Assembly (NCBI GenBank): GCA_030746775.1
Contig: JASLLZ010000005.1
Span: forward strand, 1 to 64,000
DNA length: 64,000 nt
Reading direction: 5' to 3'
Source: Rhodospirillales bacterium
GTDB taxonomy: Bacteria; Pseudomonadota; Alphaproteobacteria; Rhodospirillales; JASLLZ01
Part shown: piece by piece, positions 50,767-60,151 of the stretch
Numbering within the stretch: position 1 is the first letter of the stretch
Layout of the letters: each line of letters begins with the position of its first letter
Position numbers and translations under genes: made by a program
Notes under the pieces: generated by a model
Told to the model about the DNA's origin: nothing
Database searches by the model: none
What the model saw: the letters and a program-made list of their open reading frames with translations, nothing else

Positions 50767-52200
50767 TTGGCAGTGACCCGTCGGGCTGGGAGCCTGAAGG
50801 CACGGATGGCGGATTTGGATCACGTTCTGGCGCGCATCATCAGGAGCCGTGATGCCGGCGCCATCGCCACAGTGCGCCAACACCTGCCGGCCCAGTTCGC
50901 GGACGATCTGGTCGACCTGTTCGAAAACCGCGCCGACGATCCCAACCGCTGGATGGCGCTGGCATCGGGTCTGGGCGAAGCCTCTCTCCTCGCCGCCTCG
51001 GCGGCGGCGTTCCGGCGTATCCTGCCCCTCCTCAGCCTGGCCAGGGAGCGGGCCAAGGTTTACCTGGAGTGGGCGCGCCAACAAGAGAACCTGGGCCGGA
51101 CCCGAGAGGCTGGCATCCACTATGCGACGGCGGCGCGCCTCGACCCCACCAGCGACGAGGCGCAACGCAAGGCGGCGGCGCTGTCTTCGCCCTTGCCGCC
51201 GCTGATCGAGGGTGATTGGCGGGTCTTCGGGACCTTGACCGACGCCCCGGCGTTTCAACGTCTCGCGCCGCTATCGCTTTTTCCCGCCATCGCCGGCGAC
51301 ATTTGCCGTTCGGCCCTGGCCAAGCGCTATTTCCTTGAACGGAAAAACCAGGTCCTGGGCACGACGGTGGATTGTTCGTTCGTCGCCGCCAAGGGATCGC
51401 GGCCGGTGCTTTTGGTCGAATGCGACATATTCGGCGACGCCCGCCTGGCATGTCACGAGGTGCCGATCGTTCTGGCGGCGGTCGCCGACGCCGATGAAGA
51501 CGATGTGATCGCGGCAACCGAACTGGCGTTGCGCCATCTTGTCGAGATCGCCCGTCACGTCGATGCGCGGATCATCTCTCTCGAAGAGCCCGACATTCCC
51601 ATTCTGACGCCGGTTTCCGTCTTCACCGCCACCCGCCCGGCCAATTTTAACCGTGTCGAACGCGCCGCCGTCGATCTTGCCCAAGACCCGGCCTCCATCT
51701 GGGCGGAGGTACGCAAGGGCCATCGCCATGCCGTCAACCGGGGACGGGCCGATTTCGATATTCACCCGTGGCAGGCGGGAGACGACCGTCCGATAGAGAC
51801 CTTCCTTGCCCTGCATGAAGGAACCGATCGTGCCCCGGCGTTTCAATCGGCGGCGGAAATCAGGGATTTCCTGGAAGGCGGCGACGGGGATCTGATCGCG
51901 GCCTCGATGAAGGGCGAGCCGCTGGCCGCGGTGCTTGTCGCCTACGAAGGCGACACGGCCTACTACATGGCCAGTGTCTCCGTCGACCGTGGCGGCGTTC
52001 CGGCCTCCCACTGGCCGCTCTACCGCGCCATCCTCGGGGCCCGGGACAAGGGAAAGCGGAGCTTCGATCTGGGGTATCTGCACGGGGACGAGGGCATGGA
52101 TGAAAAGTTACGCGGCATCGCCCGCTTCAAGGGCGGCTTTACCCGTGATCGGCGCCGCTACCTGTGGTGGAGCGTGTTCAACCACGGCGCCGCCACATGA
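50767..52200 (+). CDS. GNAT/FemAB-like acetyltransferase with TPR-like N-terminal region
   Basis: ASIWAEVRKGHRHAVNRGRADFDIHPWQ, GDTAYYMASVSVDRGGVPASHWPLYRAILGARDKGKRSFDLGYLHG, GIARFKGGF. Confidence 0.65.
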   Translation: MAVTRRAGSLKARMADLDHVLARIIRSRDAGAIATVRQHLPAQFADDLVDLFENRADDPNRWMALASGLGEASLLAASAAAFRRILPLLSLARERAKVYLEWARQQENLGRTREAGIHYATAARLDPTSDEAQRKAAALSSPLPPLIEGDWRVFGTLTDAPAFQRLAPLSLFPAIAGDICRSALAKRYFLERKNQVLGTTVDCSFVAAKGSRPVLLVECDIFGDARLACHEVPIVLAAVADADEDDVIAATELALRHLVEIARHVDARIISLEEPDIPILTPVSVFTATRPANFNRVERAAVDLAQDPASIWAEVRKGHRHAVNRGRADFDIHPWQAGDDRPIETFLALHEGTDRAPAFQSAAEIRDFLEGGDGDLIAASMKGEPLAAVLVAYEGDTAYYMASVSVDRGGVPASHWPLYRAILGARDKGKRSFDLGYLHGDEGMDEKLRGIARFKGGFTRDRRRYLWWSVFNHGAAT

Positions 52201-52215
52201 TAACGGACGTTCCCG

Positions 52216-53160
52216 ATGACTGACCGCGAAGCCTTCGTCGACGCGGCGGTGCGGTCCTTGAGGGAACTTTCCGCCGAGCCGGCCAACGCCGAGAAACACG
52301 TCAGGGTGCTCCAAAGCATGGCGCCGTTTCCCCGCCAAGCACAATCGAGCCTGCTTGATCGCTGGACCGAATGCTTTGCTTGCGGCCGGTCGCGTGCTTC
52401 GGCCGTCGACCATCTGGCGCAAGGACTTGGCAGCCATGCGCAACGGGTCGCTATCCTCAGATTGGCCGCCCGCCGGATGGTCGAGGCCAGCTGGATCGAA
52501 GAAGCGGTGCGTGCCTTCCATCACAGCTGCGAACCCCTGGGACCGGCGGCTTTCGACCCTTTCCCCCTGCGCGACAAGTTCGCCGCCCTGTCCGACGACT
52601 ACGACGAAAACTTTTGGTCCGGCGAAACGGCGCGACAGTTCCATGGTTTCCTTGAAGACTCGATTTCGTTTTCGCCGGACTGGGCGGCCCTCGACGCGGG
52701 CTGCGGCACCGGCCTGGTCGGAGAGTGGCTGGCACCGCGCGTCGCACGCCTTGACGGCATCGACCTCTCGGCGGACATGCTGGCGCGGGCCCGAACCAAG
52801 GAGATCTACGATTCCCTGTCCGAGGGCGACATCACAGGTGAGCTGGAGGATCCGGGCCGCCGGGGCTCCTATCATCTCGTGGTCTGTAACTGGTGTCTCT
52901 TTTACATCCCCGACCTGAGCGGCTTCTTCCGCGCCGCGGCGGGTGCGTTGATGCCCGGCGGACGCCTGGCGCTGAGCGTCTATCCCTGTCTTGACGACGC
53001 CGACGTCATGCGCAAGGAGGCCGAGACCGAATTTACCCACAGCCGGCGCTATCTCCGCGCCAAGGCCCATGAAAACGCCTTGACGGAAGAGCAGATGGAA
53101 ATCCGCCTTTCGTGCGCCCATCCCGGATTTTATGCGGTGTTCGCCAATCGGGCGTCGTGA
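52216..53160 (+). CDS. Class I SAM-dependent methyltransferase
   Basis: WAALDAGCGTGLVGEWLAPRVARLDGIDLSADMLARARTK, YHLVVCNWCLFYIPDLSGFFRAAAGALMPGGRLALSVYP. Confidence 0.88.
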   Translation: MTDREAFVDAAVRSLRELSAEPANAEKHVRVLQSMAPFPRQAQSSLLDRWTECFACGRSRASAVDHLAQGLGSHAQRVAILRLAARRMVEASWIEEAVRAFHHSCEPLGPAAFDPFPLRDKFAALSDDYDENFWSGETARQFHGFLEDSISFSPDWAALDAGCGTGLVGEWLAPRVARLDGIDLSADMLARARTKEIYDSLSEGDITGELEDPGRRGSYHLVVCNWCLFYIPDLSGFFRAAAGALMPGGRLALSVYPCLDDADVMRKEAETEFTHSRRYLRAKAHENALTEEQMEIRLSCAHPGFYAVFANRAS

Positions 53161-53175
53161 ACGGAACCGATCCCG

Positions 53176-53490
53176 TCAGCCGCCACCAATGACGGCGTGC
53201 AGGGGCTTGGTGTCCTCGAATCTCTGTTTCTGCTCCGCCGTCGCCTCGGTCTGGTATTTTTCCTTCCACGTCGCGTAAGGCATGCCGTAGACGGCCTCGC
53301 GCGCCGCCTCATAGGACATCTCCTCACCCCGCTCGGCGGCCGCCGCCCGAAACCACTTGGCAAGGCAGTTGCGGCAGAATCCGGCCAGGTTCATCAAGTC
53401 GATGTTTTGGGCGTCGGTGCGCCGGCGCAGGTGTTCGATCAGGCCGCGAAAAGCGGCCGCCTCGACCTCGGTCCGGGTGTTGTCGTCCAT
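53176..53490 (-). CDS. DUF1244 domain-containing protein
   Basis: FRGLIEHLRRRTDAQNIDLMNLAGFCRNCLAKWFRAAA..YGMPYATWKEKYQTEA. Confidence 0.9.
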   Translation of the reverse strand: MDDNTRTEVEAAAFRGLIEHLRRRTDAQNIDLMNLAGFCRNCLAKWFRAAAAERGEEMSYEAAREAVYGMPYATWKEKYQTEATAEQKQRFEDTKPLHAVIGGG

Positions 53491-53608
53491 GGCACTCCCA
53501 TGTTTCTTTTCCCGGTCATGGACATGGGAAGGACAGGCCGGACTTCAAGGGCTCTGCCGGCGGGCGATGATCCCACCGGTGTGGCGATGGGCCAGCGAGC
53601 GGGATGCG

Positions 53609-53923
53609 CTATGCGTCGACCCCATCCTTCTGATGCTGTTGCACGTACTCACGCAGTGCCCGGTTGATCTCGGTCTGGTATCTCCGGCCGTCTTGGGCGC
53701 TTTTTTTAAACCATGTCACCACGTCAACATCCAGCCGCAAGGTGATCTGCTGCTTCACCGGCCGATAGAACAGGCCCTGTTCGGCGTCCGACCAACTCAG
53801 AACCTCGGGGATATCGCTGGTATCGATCTGCCTGTCAGGCAGAGCCGCAAGCGCTTTGAGTTCTTCATTTTGTTTTTTCGTCAGCACCTTAGAAGACCGT
53901 TTCTTCATAGGCTTTCCTTTCAT
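53609..53923 (-). CDS. brnA: BrnA family antitoxin
   Basis: YRPVKQQITLRLDVDVVTWFKKSAQDGRRYQTEINRALREYVQQHQK. Confidence 0.88.
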   Translation of the reverse strand: MKGKPMKKRSSKVLTKKQNEELKALAALPDRQIDTSDIPEVLSWSDAEQGLFYRPVKQQITLRLDVDVVTWFKKSAQDGRRYQTEINRALREYVQQHQKDGVDA

Positions 53924-54179
53924 GCGTCGTCGCTTTACGAGCGCTGACGATGCGCCCGATTTCCTCGCCCGTTTCCGGCGCTGGTTCGGGCCAAGTATGA
54001 ACCACGATCACGACCACGATGCCGACCGTGCCGATCGTTTGCCATCGCCGTTCATGTGGATACGGGTCCAGGCGCGATGCGGCGAGTGGATCGTCGAACA
54101 CGAACTGTGCCGTCTCGAAGCTGAGGCCATGCTTCCGCCGGTTGATCCGCTCCTTATTCGCGTCCCATATCCAACGCAA
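53889..54179 (-). CDS. brnT: BrnT family toxin
   Basis: MRWIWDANKERINRRKHGLSFETAQFVFDDPLAASRLDPYPHERRWQTIGTVG, IGRIVSARKATTHERKAYE. Confidence 0.9.
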   Translation of the reverse strand: MRWIWDANKERINRRKHGLSFETAQFVFDDPLAASRLDPYPHERRWQTIGTVGIVVVIVVHTWPEPAPETGEEIGRIVSARKATTHERKAYEETVF

Positions 54180-54192
54180 TAAACTGTCCTTT

Positions 54193-54218
54193 TGTAACTA
54201 CGCAATTGTAGTTACAAA
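54193..54218. promoter_or_regulatory. Putative BrnA autoregulatory operator
   Basis: TTGTAACTACGCAATTGTAGTTACAA inverted repeat 14 bp upstream of brnT start. Confidence 0.65.
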
Positions 54219-54338
54219 CGTAGGCTCTGTCAACTCCCTGTCACTGTCCAACGGCGCTCGTTGGCATCCATCGCCGAGCCGCGGCTCGCAAAGGGAACGG
54301 CAAAGAAAGTGAACAAACGATCGGGCGGCGCCCGGCCC

Positions 54339-55610
54339 TCAACGATCGATGGCGCGCCAACCGATGTCCCGGCGCCAAAAGCCCTCCGGCCAATCGATGC
54401 GCTCGACCGCCTGATAGGCCCGCTCGCGCGCCTTGGTCACCGTGGCGCCACGCGCCGTGACCCCCAGCACCCGTCCGCCGTGGGCCACGATGTGGCCGTT
54501 TTCGGCCCGCGTTCCGGCGTGAAAGACGGCAACGTCGTCCAACGCCCGGGCCTCGTCCAGACCGCGGATCTTACTGCCGTTTTCGTACCAGCCGGGATAT
54601 CCCTTGGTGGCCATGACCACGGTCAGGGTCACCACGTCGTGCCATTCCAGCACGACTTGCTCCAAGGTGCCGTCGACGCAGGCCACCAGGGCGTCGAGGA
54701 CATCGGATTTGAGCCGCATCATCAGCGGCTGGCATTCGGGATCCCCGAAACGGACGTTGAATTCCAGCACCTTGGGTTGGTCGTCGGCGATCATCAAGCC
54801 GGCGTAGAGCACCCCTTTGTAGGGGCACCCCTCGGCCGCCATGGCGGCGATGACCGGCTTCACCGCTTGGTCCATGATTTTCCCGGCCATCGCCTCGGAA
54901 ACCACGGGCGCCGGCGAATAGGCCCCCATGCCGCCGGTGTTGGGGCCGGTATCGCCGTCGTAGGCCGCCTTGTGATCCTGGGCCGAGACCAGGGGCAGCG
55001 CCGTCACGCCGTCGACCAGGGCGAAAAAGCTGGCCTCCTCGCCGTCCAGAAATTCCTCGATCACCACTTCGGCGCCGGCGCTTCCGAAGGCCTGTTCGGT
55101 CATGATATGGTCGATGGCGGCGAAGGCCTCGTTCTTGGTGCGGCACAAGATGACGCCCTTGCCGGCCGCCAAGCCGTCGGCCTTGACGACCAGGGGAGGC
55201 CCTTTGGCGTGGATGTATTCCTTGGCCGCGTCGGGTTCGTCGAAGCGGGCGAACTCAGCGGTCGGAATGCCGTATTGGGCGCAAAGGTCCTTCATAAAAC
55301 CCTTGGAGCCCTCCAGCCTCGCCGCCTTGGCGTTCGGACCAAATGCCTTGATGCCCGCCTTTTCCAGGCGATCGACGAGGCCCGCCGCGAGAGGCCCTTC
55401 GGGACCGACGACGACAAAGTCGATCCCCTTGTCGAGAGCCAGGTTGACGACGCCGTCCAAGTCCTCGGCATCCTGGTCCAGGCACTCGGCGACCTCAGCG
55501 ATGCCGGCGTTGCCCGGCGCGCAATAAAGCTCGGCACAGCGTGGCGAGGGGGATATCGCCCAGCACAGCGCGTGTTCGCGGCCCCCCGATCCAACCACCA
55601 GAACCTTCAT
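54339..55610 (-). CDS. purD: Phosphoribosylamine--glycine ligase
   Basis: MKVLVVGSGGREHALCWAI, GPEGPLAAGLVDRLEKAGIKAFGP, DGDTGPNTGGMGAYSPAP, FNVRFGDPECQ. Confidence 0.98.
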   Translation of the reverse strand: MKVLVVGSGGREHALCWAISPSPRCAELYCAPGNAGIAEVAECLDQDAEDLDGVVNLALDKGIDFVVVGPEGPLAAGLVDRLEKAGIKAFGPNAKAARLEGSKGFMKDLCAQYGIPTAEFARFDEPDAAKEYIHAKGPPLVVKADGLAAGKGVILCRTKNEAFAAIDHIMTEQAFGSAGAEVVIEEFLDGEEASFFALVDGVTALPLVSAQDHKAAYDGDTGPNTGGMGAYSPAPVVSEAMAGKIMDQAVKPVIAAMAAEGCPYKGVLYAGLMIADDQPKVLEFNVRFGDPECQPLMMRLKSDVLDALVACVDGTLEQVVLEWHDVVTLTVVMATKGYPGWYENGSKIRGLDEARALDDVAVFHAGTRAENGHIVAHGGRVLGVTARGATVTKARERAYQAVERIDWPEGFWRRDIGWRAIDR

Positions 55611-55664
55611 TGATCGCGATACCCCCTGCTTGTCTTGTGACGGTGAGTTGTACCATATAGAGGG

Positions 55665-57101
55665 ATGGCGACGAAGACAAACACCGCGGGCGATGTAACA
55701 GAGCATAATTTGCCGGTTGTTTCCGTCGCCGACATCTCGCGGGCCATCAAGGGCGCCCTGGAGGGCGCCTTCGCCCGGGTTCGCGTTCGCGGCGAGATTT
55801 CGGGCTTCAAGCGCGCCGCCTCGGGACACCTCTACTTCACGCTCAAGGATGCCGACGCGGTCCTCGACGCCGTTTGCTGGCGCGGCGGCGCCGGGCGTCT
55901 TGGGCTGGCGCCCGAGGACGGTATGGAAGTGGTCGCCACCGGCCGCATTACCGCCTATGCCGGCCGCTCCAAATACCAGATCGTCGTCGAGGCCCTGGAG
56001 CTGGCCGGTGAGGGAGCGCTCCTCAAGCTGTTGGAGGAGCGGCGGCGCAAACTGGCCGCCGAGGGATTGTTCGACGAGGAGCGCAAGAAGCCCCTGCCCT
56101 TCCTGCCCGTGGTCGTCGGCGTCGTTACCTCGCCGACCGGGGCGGTAATCCGCGACATCTTGCACCGGCTCGGGGACCGCTTTCCGCGCCATGTCCTACT
56201 GTGGCCGGTCCTGGTCCAGGGCAAGGGCGCCGCCGAACAAATCGCCGAAGCCATCGAAGGCTTCAACCAACTTGGCGACGCCGCCACGCCGCCCCGGCCC
56301 GACGTGATCATCGTGGCGCGGGGTGGCGGCAGCCTTGAGGATCTTTGGGCCTTCAACGAAGAAGTGGTCGTGCGCGCGGTGGTGGCCAGCGCCATCCCGC
56401 TGATCTCGGCGGTCGGCCACGAAACCGACACCACGCTGATCGATTTCGCCGCCGACCATCGGGCGCCAACGCCAAGCGCCGCCGCCGAGATCGCCGTCCC
56501 GGTGCGCATTGAACTGCTGGCCCAGGTTCTCGACGACGGCAGTCGTCTGATCGGCGCCGTCAATCGCCGGCTGCGCGAGCTGAGCACCCAACTTGAGGGC
56601 GCCAGGCGTGGCCTGCCTAACCTGGGCCGCCTGGTCGAGGGTTTCTTGCAGCGCCTCGACGACTGGAACGAGCGCCTCGTCAAAGGCCTCGGGACGAGCC
56701 TGGAAGGCCGCCGCGCCGCCCTTGGCGCGCTGGTCGCCCACATTCCCCACCCCAGGGCCGAACTGCGCCACGCGCGGAGTCAGATCGATCATGTGACCCG
56801 GGCCCTGGAACCGGCCGTCCGGTCGATTTTGCATGACGGCCGCAACCGACTGGAGCACGCCGCCGAATTGTTGCGCAGCACGTCTTACCAACGGGTGCTG
56901 GAGCGCGGCTTCGTCCTTGTACGCGACGCGGCCGACAGCCCGGTGACGAAACGACGCGGCCTCAAGCCGGGCATGGACCTGATGCTTCACTTCCGCGATG
57001 GCGACGCCGGAGTCACGGTCAGAAACGGCGGCACCCGCAAAGCGCCCAAGGGCAGGACGGCGAAGCGCCCGACCGACGACGACCAGGGAAGCCTCTTATG
57101 A
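55665..57101 (+). CDS. xseA: Exodeoxyribonuclease VII large subunit
   Basis: LPVVSVADISRAIKGALEGAFARVRVRGEISGFKRAASGHLYFTLKD, SPTGAVIRDILHRL, IIVARGGGSLEDLWAFNEE. Confidence 0.97.
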   Translation: MATKTNTAGDVTEHNLPVVSVADISRAIKGALEGAFARVRVRGEISGFKRAASGHLYFTLKDADAVLDAVCWRGGAGRLGLAPEDGMEVVATGRITAYAGRSKYQIVVEALELAGEGALLKLLEERRRKLAAEGLFDEERKKPLPFLPVVVGVVTSPTGAVIRDILHRLGDRFPRHVLLWPVLVQGKGAAEQIAEAIEGFNQLGDAATPPRPDVIIVARGGGSLEDLWAFNEEVVVRAVVASAIPLISAVGHETDTTLIDFAADHRAPTPSAAAEIAVPVRIELLAQVLDDGSRLIGAVNRRLRELSTQLEGARRGLPNLGRLVEGFLQRLDDWNERLVKGLGTSLEGRRAALGALVAHIPHPRAELRHARSQIDHVTRALEPAVRSILHDGRNRLEHAAELLRSTSYQRVLERGFVLVRDAADSPVTKRRGLKPGMDLMLHFRDGDAGVTVRNGGTRKAPKGRTAKRPTDDDQGSLL

Positions 57102-57934
57102 CGCGGCCCGGCGTTATGGTGCTGGCCACCGCCCTTCTTGCCGCGGCGGCGGTTTTTCCCGCCGCCTCTCAAACCCTGCGCCTCGAAGGCCCGATGATCC
57201 AGGGCGGCCTGCTGATTGGCCGCACGGACCCCGGGTCGAAGGTCACCGTGGACGGCACTCGGGTCAAGGTCTCGTCCAGCGGCATGTTCGTCATCGGGTT
57301 GGGCCGCGACGCCCCGTCCACGGTCGCGGTGCGGGCCGCCGCCGGCGACGGCAAGGCGACGACGCGCAGCCTTGAGATCGAACGCCGGCGTTACGACATT
57401 CAGCGCATCGACGGCCTGCCCAAGAAACAGGTGACGCCGTCGGCCGAGGACTTGAAGCGCATCGGAGACGACAGCCGGCGCATCGCCGCCGTGCGCGCCG
57501 GCGCATCGGCCCTGACCGATTTCGCCGGCGGCTTCGTCTGGCCGCTCACGGGCCGCCTGTCGGGCGTATACGGCAGCCAACGCATCCTCAACGGGGAGCC
57601 CCGGCGCCCCCATGCCGGCGTCGACGTCGCCGCCGCCGAGGGAACACCGATAAAGGCGCCCGCCGGCGGCGTCGTGGCGCTCGTCCACGGCGACATGTTC
57701 TTTACCGGCAAGACCCTGATGATCGACCACGGCCACGGCCTCAGCAGCGTCTATGCCCACATGAGCGCCATTGTCGTCGAGGAGGGCCAACGCGTCGTCA
57801 AGGGCCAGGCCATTGGCCGCGTCGGCTCCACGGGCCGCGCCACCGGGCCCCACCTGCACTGGGGCGTAAGCCTTTTCGATATCGCTCTGGACCCGGCGTT
57901 GCTGGCCGGTTCCCTGACGCCGCCGGCTCCATGA
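57098..57934 (+). CDS. M23 family metallopeptidase
   Basis: GRLSGVYGSQRILNGEPRRPHAGVDVAAAEGTPIKAPAGGVVAL, IDHGHGLSSVYAHMS, GRATGPHLHWGV. Confidence 0.95.
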   Translation: MTRPGVMVLATALLAAAAVFPAASQTLRLEGPMIQGGLLIGRTDPGSKVTVDGTRVKVSSSGMFVIGLGRDAPSTVAVRAAAGDGKATTRSLEIERRRYDIQRIDGLPKKQVTPSAEDLKRIGDDSRRIAAVRAGASALTDFAGGFVWPLTGRLSGVYGSQRILNGEPRRPHAGVDVAAAEGTPIKAPAGGVVALVHGDMFFTGKTLMIDHGHGLSSVYAHMSAIVVEEGQRVVKGQAIGRVGSTGRATGPHLHWGVSLFDIALDPALLAGSLTPPAP

Positions 57935-57942
57935 ATTGGTCG

Positions 57943-57971
57943 TTGATTACAGTGCCGCTTGGACGTATAAT
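57943..57971 (+). promoter_or_regulatory. Sigma70-type promoter upstream of small secreted peptide gene
   Basis: TTGATT-N17-TATAAT (57943-57948 and 57966-57971). Confidence 0.75.
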
Positions 57972-58011
57972 GCTCTCACTTGCGAATTAGACTTTTTCCA
58001 AGGAGAAACCA

Positions 58012-58176
58012 ATGCGCAAGATATCGGCTTTCGCCTTCGCTGCTCTTCTGGTGATGGGCTTCGCCGCGTCGGCCAGTGCCGAGTGTGGGCACCTTCTACG
58101 CACGGCCGAAACACCCAGCGTCCCAAAATCGGTGGCCCAGGTTCCCGTCACCCAGACGATCAAGCCGGGAGGCTGA
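58012..58176 (+). CDS. Small predicted secreted peptide (54 aa)
   Basis: MRKISAFAFAALLVMGFAASASAECGHLLRTAETPSVPKSVAQVPVTQTIKPGG*; RBS AAGGAGA; signal-peptide-like N-terminus; below ORF-track length cutoff. Confidence 0.7.
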   Translation: MRKISAFAFAALLVMGFAASASAECGHLLRTAETPSVPKSVAQVPVTQTIKPGG

Positions 58177-58224
58177 CAGCGCCGCACGCGAACGGTGCCA
58201 TGAATTTCATGCCATAGTCTTCGG

Positions 58225-58251
58225 CGGCCGGCTTGTCCGGCCGTTTTTTTT
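58225..58251 (+). terminator. Intrinsic terminator
   Basis: CGGCCGG CTTGT CCGGCCG TTTTTTTT. Confidence 0.85.
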
Positions 58252-58268
58252 GTCCCCCCGAGGGAAAG

Positions 58269-59177
58269 TCAGTCCGGCCAGCGGTTGTGGAGCCACAGCC
58301 ACTGTTCCGGATGTTGGCGTACCCAGTTTTCTATGATCGCGTTGACCTTGACCATGGCGGCGGCGACGTCGGTCGGGCGATCGCCCGTGGCGTCAAGGTC
58401 CAGAGGCGGATAGATCGTGATGAGGAAGCGCGCTCCCTCAAGGCGCTCGATACGCGCCGGCACTACCGGACAATCAAACCTCAGGGCCAGTTCGGCCAAG
58501 GCCGGCGCCGTCATGGCATCGCGGCCGAAAAAGGGAACCGCGATGCCGTCGTTCATCTTCTGATCCACCAACATGCCCGGGTGCTTGCCGTCCTTGAGAG
58601 AACGCAGCAATTGTCGGGCGCCGGCCGGCCCCTTGGGGATCAAGGCGCCTTCGACGGCGGCGCGTCCACGCCGATAGAGCCACTCCACCAGGCGATTGTT
58701 GGCGGCCCGGTAGACACGGTCGAGCGGAAGCCCGCGCTGGGTGGCGGCGAGCGACACAATCTCCCAGTTGCCGATATGAGCCGAAAAAAAGATGCCCGGG
58801 CGCCCGTCGTTGCGCAGCAAATCCACGTTCTCGGCGCCACGGACGGTGACGCGGTCATCGTCGCCATAGATCTCGATCTCGTCGAGATGGGGGTATTCGG
58901 CGGCCACCCGTCCCAGGTTCTCCCACATGCCGCGGACGATGGCCTTGATTTCGCTTGACGACTTTTCCGGGAAAGCGCGTTCAAGGTTGACGACGGCGCG
59001 CCGCGTCAGGCCAAGGCGGGGCCCGATGGCGCGCGCCAGCCAGCCGCCTAGCGACGAAGCCGCGTCGAGAGGCAGGGCCGCGAAAATGCTGTAAGCCCCT
59101 GCCGCCAGCGCCGCCTCGATGGGGTGCAGAAAGACGCGGCGCAGCTTGGCGGAGAATTGAAGTTTGTTGAACATCAC
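58269..59177 (-). CDS. Lysophospholipid acyltransferase family protein (LpxL/HtrB-like)
   Basis: RRAVVNLERAFPEKSSSEIKAIVRGMWENLGRVAAEYPHL, GIFFSAHIGNWEIVSLA. Confidence 0.92.
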   Translation of the reverse strand: MMFNKLQFSAKLRRVFLHPIEAALAAGAYSIFAALPLDAASSLGGWLARAIGPRLGLTRRAVVNLERAFPEKSSSEIKAIVRGMWENLGRVAAEYPHLDEIEIYGDDDRVTVRGAENVDLLRNDGRPGIFFSAHIGNWEIVSLAATQRGLPLDRVYRAANNRLVEWLYRRGRAAVEGALIPKGPAGARQLLRSLKDGKHPGMLVDQKMNDGIAVPFFGRDAMTAPALAELALRFDCPVVPARIERLEGARFLITIYPPLDLDATGDRPTDVAAAMVKVNAIIENWVRQHPEQWLWLHNRWPD

Positions 59178-60151
59178 CGGCGCAAAACGGGGGCGAGGAA
59201 CACATCAAGGGCCGTTTCCTCTTCCCATTCGAGGGTGATTGTCAAGACCCGGACCGCATCCCTCGCGTCCGGCGGCAAGCGCTCGGCGTCCTTGGCCGTG
59301 GTCACCAGTTGAGCCTCCGCCGCCCGTGCTTCGTCCGCCAGACGGACCAATTCCGCCGCTTGGTAAATATGATGATCGGCAAAGGCGTGGCTTGCCACGA
59401 CCCGGCACCCGATGTCGCGCAAGGTGTCGAAGAATTTGGCCGGCCTGCCGATACCGGCGAAGGCCACTACCGCCCGGCCGTCCAGGTCCTTGGCCTCGGG
59501 TCCGGGCTTGAACCGGGCACGCAGCACGGGCGGCGACGAGGGCCCGGCCAGCCGCGCCCCGACGCCGGCCTCGTCGGCGCCGAAGAGAACCACGGCGGTG
59601 GCCCGGGCGAGCCCGCCGGTAATATCTTCGCGCAAGGGGCCAGCGGGTATCAGGCGCCCGTTGCCGAATCCGAAGCCGCCGTCGATGGCAATCAGCGACA
59701 CATCCTTGGCCAAGGTGGGGTTCTGAAAACCATCGTCCATGACGATGACGGCGGCGCCTTGGTCAATCGCCGCCATGGCACCGGCGCGCCGGTCGCGGGC
59801 CAACCAGGTCGGCGCCGAGCGGGCCAGGAGTAGTGCCTCGTCGCCAACTTGAGAAACGTCGTGACGATCACCATCGACACGCAGCGGCCCGGACTCGCTC
59901 CCACCGTGGCCACGGGTAAGGAAGTGCACCGCGATCCCACGCCCGGCGAGGCGGGCGCCGATATCGAGGGCGAGCGGCGTCTTACCGGCGCCGCCGGCGA
60001 CCAGATTGCCGACGCAGATCACCGGCACCCCGGCCCGCCATGGCCGCGCCCAGGCGTTTCGAACTCGCGCCGCAAGCCCCCAGCCCCAGCCGAGCGGCGC
60101 CAGCAGCGCCGGTATCAGCGCGCCGCCGCGTGCGTCCCACCATTCAGGCAT
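59174..60151 (-). CDS. lpxK: Tetraacyldisaccharide 4'-kinase
   Basis: VPVICVGNLVAGGAGKTPLALDIGARL, VIVMDDGFQNPTLAKDVSLIAID. Confidence 0.95.
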   Translation of the reverse strand: MPEWWDARGGALIPALLAPLGWGWGLAARVRNAWARPWRAGVPVICVGNLVAGGAGKTPLALDIGARLAGRGIAVHFLTRGHGGSESGPLRVDGDRHDVSQVGDEALLLARSAPTWLARDRRAGAMAAIDQGAAVIVMDDGFQNPTLAKDVSLIAIDGGFGFGNGRLIPAGPLREDITGGLARATAVVLFGADEAGVGARLAGPSSPPVLRARFKPGPEAKDLDGRAVVAFAGIGRPAKFFDTLRDIGCRVVASHAFADHHIYQAAELVRLADEARAAEAQLVTTAKDAERLPPDARDAVRVLTITLEWEEETALDVFLAPVLRR

